Shown: positions 43,026 to 52,293 of the stretch, one piece after another | Layout: each line of letters starts with the position of its first letter | Numbering within the stretch: the stretch's first letter is position 1 | Assembly (NCBI RefSeq): GCF_000383855.1 | Contig: NZ_KB912877.1 | Coordinates: 1,336,616 to 1,400,615 of the forward strand | Length of the DNA: 64,000 bases | Direction: 5' to 3' | From: Methylobacter marinus A45 | Lineage (GTDB): Bacteria; Pseudomonadota; Gammaproteobacteria; Methylococcales; Methylomonadaceae | The notes under the pieces: generated by a model | Seen by the model: the letters and a program-made list of their open reading frames with translations, nothing else | The model's database searches: none | Told to the model about the DNA's origin: nothing | Translations under genes and position numbers: made by a program

Positions 43026-46000
43026 TCAGTTGCCGTGTGTCGATGCCCAGACATCCTGCAGCAATGCCTGACATTGCCGCTCGAACGACTCGCCCAATGC
43101 CTGCGCGATATCCTCGGCATTGCGGTAAAGCCGCCTGAGTTCCGGCTCATACGGCTGCTCGACGGCTCTTGCCAACTGCTCCATGGCGATATCGAGCGCC
43201 GATTTGGCCGAGCGGCTGCCGGTATTGAGCTTGTGCGCCTGCCTGACATAAGCCAGGGCCGGCTCGACAAAGAACGCATCGGGCTGCTGCTGGCCCAGAC
43301 GATAGATCTCTATCAGCTCGGGCAAGTATTCGGGCTGGCAGTGCCCGGGCAGAAACAGCAGATCCTCGTCTTTACTGAGCAGACAGGTCGCCTGCGGCTC
43401 CAGACGGTTGATAATCAGATGGTGCAGCCAGGCGTTGATGAAATCCTTGCCTTTCAGATCGGCGTAGCGATAGAACAGGCTGCCGTTCTGATAGCGGTTG
43501 CCCAGCTTGCCGATCAGCCGATAATTGCCGACTTTGATGTCGACGGGCAGATCGTCCAGCGTCGGACCCAGATTTTTCTGCTCGATACGTCTGACGAACT
43601 CGGCGATCAATTTCTGCTGCCGTTCAAACTCGAGCTCGCCCGGACTGCCGGCCAGCCAGCGCCCCTGGGCCTGCAGTTTTTTCAGCGACACGGAAGCGCC
43701 GCTTAACTGTTGCTGTATCCAGTCATGGTGGATGGTGTAGCCGTCCATCCTGTCGATCTCAAACGGCTCGCGCTCTTCGGCCTTGGCTTCCATGCCGCCA
43801 AAGCGCAGATCCAGCTGCCGCCGCAGGAAATGGCGCTGCGGATGCTGGAAGAAGGCAAACAGATCGCCTAGATCGATCACCTCGCCGGCTTCGGCTTCAA
43901 TAGTGCCCTGCCACCATAATTGCGGCTCCTGTCGGGTCGCCGACAAGGCTTTGGCCGTCGCGCAGTCGGCCGCCGAAAAGCTGAACAGCCCCGATGCGCC
44001 GTCGAAATAGCGCGGACTGAAGGGCTGCAAGGGATGCTTCGTTACCAGCCCGGACAAGCCGTAACCGTCCTCGAGCACGTCGAGCAGCTCGCTGATGATC
44101 ACGGACGGCGGAATGGCATCATTCTGGCTGATCGACTGGCCGATATAGGTCATGATCAGGCGCTGGCGCGTCGACAGCAGGATTTCCAGAAACTGATAGC
44201 GGTCGTCCGCCCGGCGCGAGCGGTCGCCCTTGCGAAAATGCCGGCCGAGCAGGTCGAAAGTCGGAACCCGGTCGACTTTGGGGAATTCGCCGTCATTCAT
44301 GCCCAGCAGCGCAATGACCTTGAAAGGGATCGAGCGCATCGGCAGCATCGAGCAGAACGTCAACTGGCCGCGCAAAAAACCGTGCGAGGATTTGCGCTCG
44401 GAAATCGTGCCTTCCAGCCAGCTGATGATGACTTGCAGCTCGACATCGTCATTGTGGACGGCCGCCGCGTCGGCCGACAATTCGACCAGCAGTTCGTTAA
44501 GCTGCTGGCGCTCGAGCGGATCGGCGCCCTGCAGCAGCTGGTCGGCATAGTAATAAAGCTGCGAACTCCAGGCTTTCAACGTTTTGGCCTGCTTCAGTTC
44601 GGTGCTGGCCTGGAACGCCAGCTGCATGAATTCGCACAGGCCGCCCAATGCCTGCGCCGATGAGCCCTCGATATCGCTGTAAGGCAGCACGTCATCGATA
44701 AAGTCTTCATCGCTGCCGACCGCATAGCCCATCAGCAACCGGTCCAGCGCCGCCTGCCAGGTATTGCCGCCCAGCCCGGGCAGCCCCAGTTCCCGCCGGT
44801 GCCCGGCCGACTTGCCCCAGCGCACTTCCGTGGCGCGCACCCAATGCTTGACCAGCTCCAGATCGGTCTCGGACAGGCCGAAGCCCGGATAGACCACCGG
44901 CTGTTCCAGCAGGTCCAGCACGCTTTGCCAGCCGAAACGGCTCTGGCTGAGACTCAGGAAGCGGATAAAGGCTTCCAGCGCATTATTGCTTACGCGCAGG
45001 CTGCGGTCGGCGATGGCGTGCTGGATGTCGTCGAAGACGGCCGCGATAAACGGCTCATAAGTTTGAATGTCGGGCGCCATGACCACGATATCGCGCAGTT
45101 CCAGCGTCGGGTCCTGCTCCAGCGCCAGCAAAAGCTCGTTTCTCAGGACCTCGACCTCGCGCATGCGTGAATGGCAGGCATGGATGCGGATCGAATCGTC
45201 TTTCTGCAGCGCCCGCTTCTCCAGGGCGTTGTTCAAAATATCGTTCTGCAACTGCTGCAGATTGGTGCGTGCCTCGTTAGGCTCAAAACTGGCCGGCTCG
45301 AAATCGAACTGCACCTGTTCCAGAATCATGTCCTGAAACTCGCGGCCCTGCTGGCCCATCGCCGACAATAACGGGTGACCTGTGAATGTTTCCAGGGTCA
45401 CGCGCTGGCGCCTGCTTTCGATATCGGCCCAATACTCCCGCGCCGGATTCAGCAGGAAAAAATGCACGTCGCACTGCCTGGACAATGCCTGCAGATAATT
45501 CAGGAACAAAGGCGGCATGGTGTTGACCCCGAACACGAACACGCGCTCGGGTACGGCATCGCCGAAAGCGCCTTCCCCGGCGTTGTTCAAACGCTCGATC
45601 ACGTCCAGCCACAGCGAGCCGCGGTGCCTGACGCCGGTCTGCTCGGTCACAAGCAGCCAGAGCGCCCGTTGCCAGCGCTCCGTTTCGGATTGATAAAGCA
45701 GTTTTCCCTGATGCCAGAGCTCCAGCATATCGGGCCGCATCATCTGGTACTGGTCGAAAATCTGCGCCAACTGCTGCGCCAGCTGATAGCGCTTGACGGC
45801 GAGGTTGTCCCCAGTCAGGTACTGTTTTAACGCCTTGAATTCATGCCCGTAAGTCTCATCGTCCAACCGTCGCAGCAGAGCTTCAAACCGCCAGAGCATG
45901 ACGTTACGCTCGAATACCGCATCGCTGAGCGACAGGTTGATCTTTTGCGCCAGCGAGCTGAAAAAACGGTTCGGAAACAAAAAATCGAAATTGCCCCAGA

Positions 46001-46166
46001 CCTTGAACTCAGTCGCCAGCAGCTGCGACAGCCAGCGCTCCATGCCCTGGCTTTGAATCAGAAAAACTTCCCTGGCAAAAGGCGATGCCAACGGCGCGTT
46101 TTCGATCACGGCGGTCAGATGCGCGACCAGATTCTCGGTTTTATTGGAACTGTGCAGGATGAACAT
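43026..46166 (-). CDS. recC: Exodeoxyribonuclease V subunit gamma (RecC)
   Basis: Chi-recognition subunit of RecBCD, an inactivated helicase fold. The 1046-residue protein starts MFILHSSNKTENLVAHL, typical of RecC, and includes FLFPNRFFSSLAQ, SQGMERWLSQLLA, ARVVFGVNTMPPLFL-like (VFVFGVNTMPPLFLNYL) and LLGMNDGEFPKVDRVPTFDLL. It is about 75 residues shorter than E. coli RecC (1122). A minus-strand TATAAT lies about 35 bp upstream (near 46198-46203) without a good -35. Confidence 0.97.
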   Translation of the reverse strand: MFILHSSNKTENLVAHLTAVIENAPLASPFAREVFLIQSQGMERWLSQLLATEFKVWGNFDFLFPNRFFSSLAQKINLSLSDAVFERNVMLWRFEALLRRLDDETYGHEFKALKQYLTGDNLAVKRYQLAQQLAQIFDQYQMMRPDMLELWHQGKLLYQSETERWQRALWLLVTEQTGVRHRGSLWLDVIERLNNAGEGAFGDAVPERVFVFGVNTMPPLFLNYLQALSRQCDVHFFLLNPAREYWADIESRRQRVTLETFTGHPLLSAMGQQGREFQDMILEQVQFDFEPASFEPNEARTNLQQLQNDILNNALEKRALQKDDSIRIHACHSRMREVEVLRNELLLALEQDPTLELRDIVVMAPDIQTYEPFIAAVFDDIQHAIADRSLRVSNNALEAFIRFLSLSQSRFGWQSVLDLLEQPVVYPGFGLSETDLELVKHWVRATEVRWGKSAGHRRELGLPGLGGNTWQAALDRLLMGYAVGSDEDFIDDVLPYSDIEGSSAQALGGLCEFMQLAFQASTELKQAKTLKAWSSQLYYYADQLLQGADPLERQQLNELLVELSADAAAVHNDDVELQVIISWLEGTISERKSSHGFLRGQLTFCSMLPMRSIPFKVIALLGMNDGEFPKVDRVPTFDLLGRHFRKGDRSRRADDRYQFLEILLSTRQRLIMTYIGQSISQNDAIPPSVIISELLDVLEDGYGLSGLVTKHPLQPFSPRYFDGASGLFSFSAADCATAKALSATRQEPQLWWQGTIEAEAGEVIDLGDLFAFFQHPQRHFLRRQLDLRFGGMEAKAEEREPFEIDRMDGYTIHHDWIQQQLSGASVSLKKLQAQGRWLAGSPGELEFERQQKLIAEFVRRIEQKNLGPTLDDLPVDIKVGNYRLIGKLGNRYQNGSLFYRYADLKGKDFINAWLHHLIINRLEPQATCLLSKDEDLLFLPGHCQPEYLPELIEIYRLGQQQPDAFFVEPALAYVRQAHKLNTGSRSAKSALDIAMEQLARAVEQPYEPELRRLYRNAEDIAQALGESFERQCQALLQDVWASTHGN

Positions 46167-46237
46167 GGGAATTTATGCCGATCAGGAATCCCCAACATTA
46201 TACACAGACTGTGCATTATCCTGGCTGCAAAACCGTT

Positions 46238-46293
46238 TTGTCATAAAACCGTAACGCAATCATCATCTTTTTGTCATAGAAGGCTCTTATACT
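46238..46293 (+). promoter_or_regulatory. Candidate double Pho box and -10 before chemoreceptor gene
   Basis: Four 7-bp units start at exact 11-bp steps: TTGTCAT (46238), CCGTAAC (46249), TCATCAT (46260) and TTGTCAT (46271). After the last unit come exactly 10 bp and TATACT (46288-46293). PhoB is known to bind CTGTCAT units at 11-bp steps, with the Pho box ending about 10 bp before the -10 and no true -35. The outer units match the PhoB unit at 6 of 7 bases, the inner two at 4 of 7. An identical layout occurs before the PAP2 gene. Confidence 0.65.
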
Positions 46294-46299
46294 TGCGAG

Positions 46300-46492
46300 G
46301 AACAGCGGAGGTTGCCCTGCAGGCGGACGCCCCTGATTTGACTGGATTACTCTGTCCGGAGAGCCGCAGGGAATCCGGCCGGGATTGATCAGTCCGGTCC
46401 AACTTACTTCTTGCGCAAAAACCGACAGTCATGCGTGCCTCATACGCAAACTCCCGCCAAAATAACAATAACGCCCTGGAGACAACAGCCTC
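46300..46492 (+). other. Long leader of the chemoreceptor mRNA, possible RNA structure
   Basis: If transcription starts near 46300, the leader is about 190 nt. It holds several self-complementary pieces: CCCTGC with GCAGGG, GACTG with CAGTC, GGATT with AATCC, and three copies of TCCGG. The first two pairings interleave, as in a pseudoknot. No known riboswitch class was recognised. No protein frame of note lies here. Confidence 0.3.
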
Positions 46493-48700
46493 ATGCTAAA
46501 CAACGCCCGCATAGGCACACGCCTGATTTGGCTGGTCAGCCTTTTTCTGATCCTGACATCCGCTATTGCCCTGAAAGGCTTGCACGGCATGGCGCGGAAT
46601 GTCGCGATCGTGAACAGCCTCTACAACGACCGCATAGTGCCGCTGCGTGACCTGAAAGTCATCGCCGATCTGTATGCGATCAATATCCTGGAAACGACGC
46701 GCAAGGCCAGCAAGGGCGCCATATCCTTGCCGGAAGCCAGCCAGGCTGTGCGCGACGCCGAACAAATCATTGCCGAGAAATGGCAAGCCTATCTAAGCAC
46801 GCGGCATGTGGCCGAAGAAGAACGACTGATAAACGAACTCAAACCGATACTGGCCAAAAATCAGCAGGAAATGGACAGGCTCAAGGCTACCCTGGATACC
46901 GGCGACAGGGATGCCGTACCCGGCTTTCTCAACTATCGCCTGCTGCCGAGCATCAATCCCGTTACCGAAAAATATGCCGAATTGATCGAGGCACAGCTGG
47001 ATGCGGCAAAAATCACTTACGACAGCATGGTGCGGAATTACCAAAACATGCGTAACTGGTTCATAGCCATTGTTCTGTTTGGCCTGCTGGCCACAAGCCT
47101 GCTGGCGTTCATTATTATCCGCGGCATCACTCGCAGCACCGCGCAAATGACCGCCGCCCTGCAACATGCGCTGTTTGGCGATTTCACGAGCCGCGCGCAG
47201 GCTCAGGGGCGGGATGAGATCAGTCAGGCCATCGGCCTGCTGAACAGTTTTCTGGATCAGTTGCATAAGACCTTCCTGGAAACGCATCGGGTCGCGCATT
47301 GCTTTGCCGCCGGCCAGTTCGGCCAGCGCATGGCGACCGATTTGCCAGGCGACATTGGCAAGCTGGCGACCGGCTTGAATGCCTCTTTCGCGCAGGCCGA
47401 ACAGTCCGTTCAAACCTTGTCGCAAGTCGTGCAAGCCATGAAGGCAGGCAAATCGCTGGACCTGCAGACCATACGGCCCCATACACTCCAGGGCGAATGG
47501 CAGCGGGCGGTCGAGCAGGCAACCGACGCCATGCGGACACTGCAGCACATGTTCGCCCAAATCAACGAGGTGCTTCAAGGCGCTTCCGCAGGCCGGTTCG
47601 ACCTGCGAGTAACAACATCGGTATCCGGTATCTATCTGGAATTAAAGGACGCCATCAATGCCGCCATGAGCAATCTCAATGCCGCCATCGATGATGTCAT
47701 GCACTGTACGATGGCATTGTCGGCTGGCGACCTGACCGAACGGGTTACCGGCAACCATCAGGGTGATCTGGAGAAATTGAAGCATGCGTTGAATCATGCG
47801 CTGGCCTCTCTGTCGGCATCATTTCATCAAGTGCAGGAACGCTCCACGGATGTGTCGCTGTCCTCGCAACAAGTGGCCGCGGCCAATCAGGACCTGTCGC
47901 AACGCATTCAGGAACAGGCCTCCGCACTGGAGCAAACCACGGCCGCAATGGAAGAACTGACCGCGCAGGTGCGCGATGCGGCCGACCGCGCTGAACAGTC
48001 GAAAGTCATCACACTCGATGCCCGTGACGAGGTCCAGGCCGGCGCCGAGTCGATGCGGGATGCCATCGCCGCCATGCACACCATTCGTGACGTCAGCAAT
48101 CAAATTACCGGCATTACCGATTTAATCGATGGCATTGCCTTCCAATCCAACCTGCTGGCGTTGAATGCAGCCGTGGAAGCCGCGCGCGCCGGCGAACAAG
48201 GCCGGGCTTTTGCGGTCGTAGCCAGCGAGGTGCGCGCGCTGGCGCAACAATCCGCCGAGGCTGCCACCGATATCAAGCTGTTGATCGATCAAAGCACCCT
48301 AAAAATTCTGGAAGGCACGCACAAAGTCGAACACACCGGTGAAGCCATGATTCGCATCAGCGGGCAAATCGGACAGGTGGGGACCCTGGTGGAAGAGATT
48401 GCGTCAAACGCCGGTGAGCAAGCCCAGGGCATCGAGGAATCATCCAGGGCGATCATGGAAATAGACCGCACCCTGCAGCAAAACGCGGCGCTGGTCGAGG
48501 AAAACGCGGCGCTGGCCGACCAACTCGGGCAAATAGCCGGTACGCTGGATTATTTGACCGGCCAGTTTCGGCTTCAGGACTACGAACCGGAGCCGATACG
48601 TCTCAGCCTCATCTCCCCTAATCATGACACCTCCCGGGAACCGTTAGCGACCGATGAGGAGCAATGGAGTGAATTCCGCGCCGCGCACGGGACTAAGTAA
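46493..48700 (+). CDS. Methyl-accepting chemotaxis protein
   Basis: Transmembrane chemoreceptor of 735 residues. Order of parts: membrane helix 1 (about 11-29), a helical periplasmic domain of the 4HB type (about 30-185), membrane helix 2 (about 188-208), a series of HAMP-like segments (about 209-262 and further repeats to about 430; GDFTSRA, GRFDLRV and GDLTERV mark three of them), then the methylation helices and the signalling tip near 545-600 (DGIAFQSNLLALNAAVEAA). The very long HAMP array is notable. No PAS or Cache domain and no CheB-tethering pentapeptide is seen at the C-terminus. It stands alone without che genes. The promoter before it looks PhoB-dependent, so a role in phosphate-linked taxis is possible, but the ligand cannot be read from sequence. 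Confidence 0.95.
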   Translation: MLNNARIGTRLIWLVSLFLILTSAIALKGLHGMARNVAIVNSLYNDRIVPLRDLKVIADLYAINILETTRKASKGAISLPEASQAVRDAEQIIAEKWQAYLSTRHVAEEERLINELKPILAKNQQEMDRLKATLDTGDRDAVPGFLNYRLLPSINPVTEKYAELIEAQLDAAKITYDSMVRNYQNMRNWFIAIVLFGLLATSLLAFIIIRGITRSTAQMTAALQHALFGDFTSRAQAQGRDEISQAIGLLNSFLDQLHKTFLETHRVAHCFAAGQFGQRMATDLPGDIGKLATGLNASFAQAEQSVQTLSQVVQAMKAGKSLDLQTIRPHTLQGEWQRAVEQATDAMRTLQHMFAQINEVLQGASAGRFDLRVTTSVSGIYLELKDAINAAMSNLNAAIDDVMHCTMALSAGDLTERVTGNHQGDLEKLKHALNHALASLSASFHQVQERSTDVSLSSQQVAAANQDLSQRIQEQASALEQTTAAMEELTAQVRDAADRAEQSKVITLDARDEVQAGAESMRDAIAAMHTIRDVSNQITGITDLIDGIAFQSNLLALNAAVEAARAGEQGRAFAVVASEVRALAQQSAEAATDIKLLIDQSTLKILEGTHKVEHTGEAMIRISGQIGQVGTLVEEIASNAGEQAQGIEESSRAIMEIDRTLQQNAALVEENAALADQLGQIAGTLDYLTGQFRLQDYEPEPIRLSLISPNHDTSREPLATDEEQWSEFRAAHGTK

Positions 48701-48702
48701 TA

Positions 48703-48768
48703 GGCATGGAATAAATCCACGAAAAACAACCAAAGTGAAACCTGGTACGCAGGGCCGCGTTCCATGCC
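48703..48768. repeat. Inverted repeat after the chemoreceptor gene
   Basis: GGCATGGAA (48703-48711) and TTCCATGCC (48760-48768) are perfect 9-bp arms 48 bp apart; a palindrome ATCCATGGAT follows a few bases later. No T-run, so a weak or non-terminating structure. Function unknown. Confidence 0.35.
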
Positions 48769-48805
48769 ATCATCCATGGATAACTGAGCGCTATATTAGT
48801 GGCAG

Positions 48806-49657
48806 TCAGTCTTTCAGATTAACCAGCCCCTCGACCAGTTGGCGCACTTTCTGTTGAATCAGGCGCGTGTTGTCCGGTCCCATGCGCAGCATTTGTTTGT
48901 GCACGGGGCTGGCGTTTTCCAGCTCACTATCGGCGTACTTATAAAGTACCGACGGCTTTACCAGAGCGATGGGCTCTTCTATGACCGGCGCCGCCAGGAT
49001 TTCCGCGCCTGCTTTGGCCAATACATCTTCCAGGTCGTATCCTTCAGGATAGCCGAACTCGGTAAAGACCTGCACGAACAGCGGTCTGAATTTCTTGTAA
49101 ACAGCCAGTGTCGCCTCCACATCCATGGCATTGATGGCCGCCGCCAGTTTGTCATAGCGCTGATAACTTTGCCGGCTCATAAACAGATTCTCATCGGCGG
49201 TAAAGCGCTGGGCCGGCTTAAGGAAACGCATATGCTTCTCGAGCCGCAAGCCTTGCGAAAAATCATTGGCGATCACGACGTATTTTTTGATCAGCCCGTC
49301 GGTCTTGAGCCATTCGGCAAGCCCCGGCGAAATCCTGATCATTTCCTCGCGTATGCGCCCGTCGCTATTAGCGAGATCAGGCAGGATAAACCCTTCTTCC
49401 TGCTGAGGCTCCTCGATGATCTCCGGTGCGATTTCCGCACCGGGCGCGGGCGTATCCGCCTCATCTGCCGGCGCGCTTTGCGTTTCCGCCGTTTTCTCGG
49501 CAATGGGCGGCAGTGCCAACGGCTGCGGCCCATCGGGCTCAGCACTTTCCTGTAGTTCGAAATAAAACCAGCCCATGGCTGCCGCAATGAGCAAGGCAAT
49601 CGCCAGCCAAATCATGATGCCGCTACTTCTACTTTTAGTTTGCTCGTATCGCCCCAT
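48806..49657 (-). CDS. DUF3014 family membrane-anchored protein
   Basis: The 283-residue protein has a basic cytoplasmic start, one membrane helix near residues 14-32 (IMIWLAIALLIAAAMGWFYF), an acidic and proline-rich linker (about 36-88), then a soluble domain matching DUF3014: LPDLANSDGRIREEM, SPGLAEWLKTDGLIKKYVVIANDFSQG, YQRYDKLAAAINAMD and a closing region with PVHKQMLRMGPDN. The domain is predicted to be periplasmic. Function of the family is unknown. It is divergent from the exeA-like gene with a 73-bp gap, so shared control is possible. Confidence 0.8.
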   Translation of the reverse strand: MGRYEQTKSRSSGIMIWLAIALLIAAAMGWFYFELQESAEPDGPQPLALPPIAEKTAETQSAPADEADTPAPGAEIAPEIIEEPQQEEGFILPDLANSDGRIREEMIRISPGLAEWLKTDGLIKKYVVIANDFSQGLRLEKHMRFLKPAQRFTADENLFMSRQSYQRYDKLAAAINAMDVEATLAVYKKFRPLFVQVFTEFGYPEGYDLEDVLAKAGAEILAAPVIEEPIALVKPSVLYKYADSELENASPVHKQMLRMGPDNTRLIQQKVRQLVEGLVNLKD

Positions 49658-49730
49658 GTTTAAGACCTTCTTTCAGTTGTGGGTTAGAATAACTTAAAAT
49701 ATTTTTTATACTGCCTAAGAAGTCAGAACC

Positions 49731-51368
49731 TTGTATCAGCAATATTTTCATTTCAGCGAATTACCGTTTTCGATAGCGCCTGATCCGCACTTCATGTATA
49801 TGAGTGCCCGCCATCAGGAGGGCTTGGCGCATCTGCTATACGGCATTAACGTGGGCGGCGGCTTCGTTGCCCTGACCGGCGAAGTCGGCACCGGCAAGAC
49901 CACGCTGTGCCGCTGCCTGCTGCAGCAATTGCCCGTCAATGTCGATATTGCCTTGATATTAAACCCAAAGCTCAATGCCGTCGAATTATTGGCTACACTC
50001 TGTGATGAGTTAAGCATTGTTTATGACAGAAAGCAGCAATCGCTGAAGACGTTCATCGACAGGATAAACCAATATCTGCTCACGGCCTATGCCAACGGCA
50101 GGCGCACCGTGCTACTGATCGATGAAGCCCAGAACCTGAGCATGGAAGTGCTGGAACAAATCCGGCTGCTGACCAATCTGGAAACCAGCAAGGCAAAGCT
50201 GCTGCAAATCATTCTGGTCGGCCAGCCTGAGCTGAAACAGTTGCTGAACCGTCAGGACTTGCGTCAGCTCAATCAGCGGATAACCGCCCGTTATCATCTG
50301 CTGCCGCTGTCCCTTGAGGAAACACGGGCCTATATTCACCATCGCCTGACGGTCTGTAATGGCAACCTCGGTCTCTTTAATGACCGTGCCATTCGCAAGA
50401 TTTATCAATTTTCCCTGGGCATCCCCAGACTCATCAATATTCTTTGCGATCGCGCCTTGCTCGGCGCCTATGCGACGAATGCCCACGTCATTTCCCCCGG
50501 CATCATCACCCAGGCGGCTCGGGAAACATTGGGGCTGGACAGTTCCCGCCGCCGACTTAACACAGCGATGGCTGCGATGTTGCTCGGCGGCTTCGCCGCC
50601 GGCATTTATTTTTTGATCCAGCATCAGCCGGCCGGCCATCAAGCCAAGCTCATATTGTCGGGCCAATTTCCGGAAGCAGATGCAAAACCGCTCGAGACTT
50701 CCCCGCAACCGCTTCCCGCACCGGAAGTTGCCGCGCCGAAAGCCGAGGCGGTCAAAACCCTTGGCGACTGGCTTGACGATCCGGCGCGGACGCTGAACAC
50801 CGCCATGCTTCAGGCGCTCAAAACCTGGAAAAAAGCCTTGCCGGCCGATAACCGGGCCGACTGTAATTACATGAAAACGGTGGGCCTTCGTTGTCTGTTC
50901 GACAAGACCAACTGGAAAGACATGCTGGAACTTGACCGTCCCGCTATTTTGGAGTTTTCATCAGCCAACGAGGAAAAGCGCTATGCGTTGCTGACCGGCA
51001 TTCAAGGCGGGCACCCCGTCATCCGTTTCAACGATGATTTAACGTTCCCGCTAGCCGATGTGCTGGATTTATGGGATGGTTATTACCTGATCCTTTGGCA
51101 ACCGCCGCGCCCGGACATGACGGAAATTATTCCGCGGCAGACATCGACCGACGTGCTCTGGCTACGCCAGCAGCTTAGCGCCATAACAGGAACCGGCATC
51201 AACGTAAACGAACCGCTGTTCTTTGACGAGACGCTTAAAACGCAAGTGATTAATTTTCAACGCCGGCATCATTTAACCGCTGACGGCATAGCGGGAGCCC
51301 GCACCCTGATTCACCTGGACAACAGCACAGGCGCCGGAGACTCGCCGCACCTAACATTCAAGGACTAA
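49731..51368 (+). CDS. ExeA/GspA-type AAA ATPase with peptidoglycan-binding domain
   Basis: Inner-membrane ATPase of the ExeA family, whose members help type II secretion pores or MSHA-type systems cross the peptidoglycan. The 545-residue protein has an AAA domain with Walker A TGEVGTGKTTL (about 49-59) and Walker B VLLIDEAQNL (about 123-132), a membrane helix near 279-296, a proline-rich stretch, a peptidase-inhibitor-like middle region and a C-terminal PG-binding domain (LRQQLSAITG to DGIAGARTLIHL, about 480-540). The start is TTG at 49731 with no strong ribosome site. The next gene starts 3 bp later, making an exeA-gspB pair as in Aeromonas exeAB. No gsp pore genes are nearby. Confidence 0.88.
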   Translation: MYQQYFHFSELPFSIAPDPHFMYMSARHQEGLAHLLYGINVGGGFVALTGEVGTGKTTLCRCLLQQLPVNVDIALILNPKLNAVELLATLCDELSIVYDRKQQSLKTFIDRINQYLLTAYANGRRTVLLIDEAQNLSMEVLEQIRLLTNLETSKAKLLQIILVGQPELKQLLNRQDLRQLNQRITARYHLLPLSLEETRAYIHHRLTVCNGNLGLFNDRAIRKIYQFSLGIPRLINILCDRALLGAYATNAHVISPGIITQAARETLGLDSSRRRLNTAMAAMLLGGFAAGIYFLIQHQPAGHQAKLILSGQFPEADAKPLETSPQPLPAPEVAAPKAEAVKTLGDWLDDPARTLNTAMLQALKTWKKALPADNRADCNYMKTVGLRCLFDKTNWKDMLELDRPAILEFSSANEEKRYALLTGIQGGHPVIRFNDDLTFPLADVLDLWDGYYLILWQPPRPDMTEIIPRQTSTDVLWLRQQLSAITGTGINVNEPLFFDETLKTQVINFQRRHHLTADGIAGARTLIHLDNSTGAGDSPHLTFKD

Positions 51369-51371
51369 GTT

Positions 51372-52166
51372 ATGTCTTATATTTTAAATGCACTGCGCAA
51401 ATCAGAACAGGACCGGCAGGCCGTCGAGCCTGACAAGGTCACCAACAGGATTCTCGCTCAGCAGCCGCGGCAGCCCCAACGCGCTACCCGGCTTATTGCC
51501 GCATTGATTATCAGCAACCTGCTTATCCTGGCTTATTTTCTCTGGTTTACCCAAAAGCCCCAGCCCGACGCTCCGACGCCAGCCGGCAAGCAGCCCGACG
51601 CGTCTGCCGTTAAGCCGTCGTTAGCGCCGCCGGTTGACATAAGGCCGCCGCCTGAGCCCGAGGCAAGACCGCCGGAACCGAAACTCCCGTCCATTGCCGA
51701 AATCGTCGAAGCCCGGGTTATACCGGCCAAAACCGCAACTGCCATTAAAAAACCGCTGACAGAGCCCGTTAAACCGGCGCCCGCGCCGCCGCAGCCGGTT
51801 CGCCTAAAAGCCGGACCGGTTGAAGCCTCTGGACCGGCTGATAACGCGGTTGACAAACCGGCATCATTGCCTGGCAAAAAAACCGGGCCGGTCATGACCG
51901 CTCTCGAGCAACCGGCCTCATTGCCGGCAAAAAATCACCTGCCTTTCCTCAATGAACTGCCTGCCGAATTCCGCCGCGAATTGCCAAGCTTGCCTATCAA
52001 TGTCTTTGTATATTCGCCGAAGCCTGCCGAACGTTTTGTCATGATCGACATGGTTAAATATACGCCCGGCCAGCGAATCAAGGACCTGCTGGAGCTCAAG
52101 GAAATACGGTCCGACAGCCTCATCGTCAGCTACAACGATCGCCTGTTCAAAATCAAGCGTCCGTAA
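51372..52166 (+). CDS. GspB/ExeB-type secretion assembly protein
   Basis: Partner of the preceding ATPase. The 264-residue protein starts MSYILNALRKSEQDRQ, the family's N-terminal signature, then a membrane helix at about 41-59, a long proline- and alanine-rich periplasmic linker (about 62-200), and a C-terminal GspB domain (LPAEFRRELPSLPINVFVYS ... MIDMVKYTPGQRI). In Aeromonas, ExeAB builds the secretin ring; here the partner secretin must lie elsewhere. Co-transcribed with the upstream gene. Confidence 0.85.
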   Translation: MSYILNALRKSEQDRQAVEPDKVTNRILAQQPRQPQRATRLIAALIISNLLILAYFLWFTQKPQPDAPTPAGKQPDASAVKPSLAPPVDIRPPPEPEARPPEPKLPSIAEIVEARVIPAKTATAIKKPLTEPVKPAPAPPQPVRLKAGPVEASGPADNAVDKPASLPGKKTGPVMTALEQPASLPAKNHLPFLNELPAEFRRELPSLPINVFVYSPKPAERFVMIDMVKYTPGQRIKDLLELKEIRSDSLIVSYNDRLFKIKRP

Positions 52167-52181
52167 GATTTAACAGATGCC

Positions 52182-52244
52182 TGCCGGCGCATCTCCTTAT
52201 GCGCCCGGCAATGCAACAGGCAGCCGCGAGGCCCTTCGCGGCTG
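52182..52244 (+). repeat. Two tandem hairpins after gspB
   Basis: Hairpin 1: TGCCGGCGCAT (52182-52192) pairs with ATGCGCCCGGCA (52199-52210) with one bulged C. Hairpin 2: CAGCCGCGA (52221-52229) pairs perfectly with TCGCGGCTG (52236-52244). Neither is followed at once by a T-run (a short TTTT comes near 52259), so termination is possible but unproven. They insulate gspB from the PAP2 promoter. Confidence 0.5.
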
Positions 52245-52293
52245 GATCACCCCTCGCGGTTTTATAAGCCACAGCCAAGGCCTGCTAAGGCCC

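Noticed and set aside
43035-43706. 223-codon plus-strand frame
   Set aside because: Antisense to recC; no signature or ribosome site.
46203-46213. CACAG-A-CTGTG dyad upstream of recC, considered as an SOS (LexA) box
   Set aside because: LexA boxes of gammaproteobacteria are CTGT-N8-ACAG; here the half-sites are in the opposite order and 1 bp apart.
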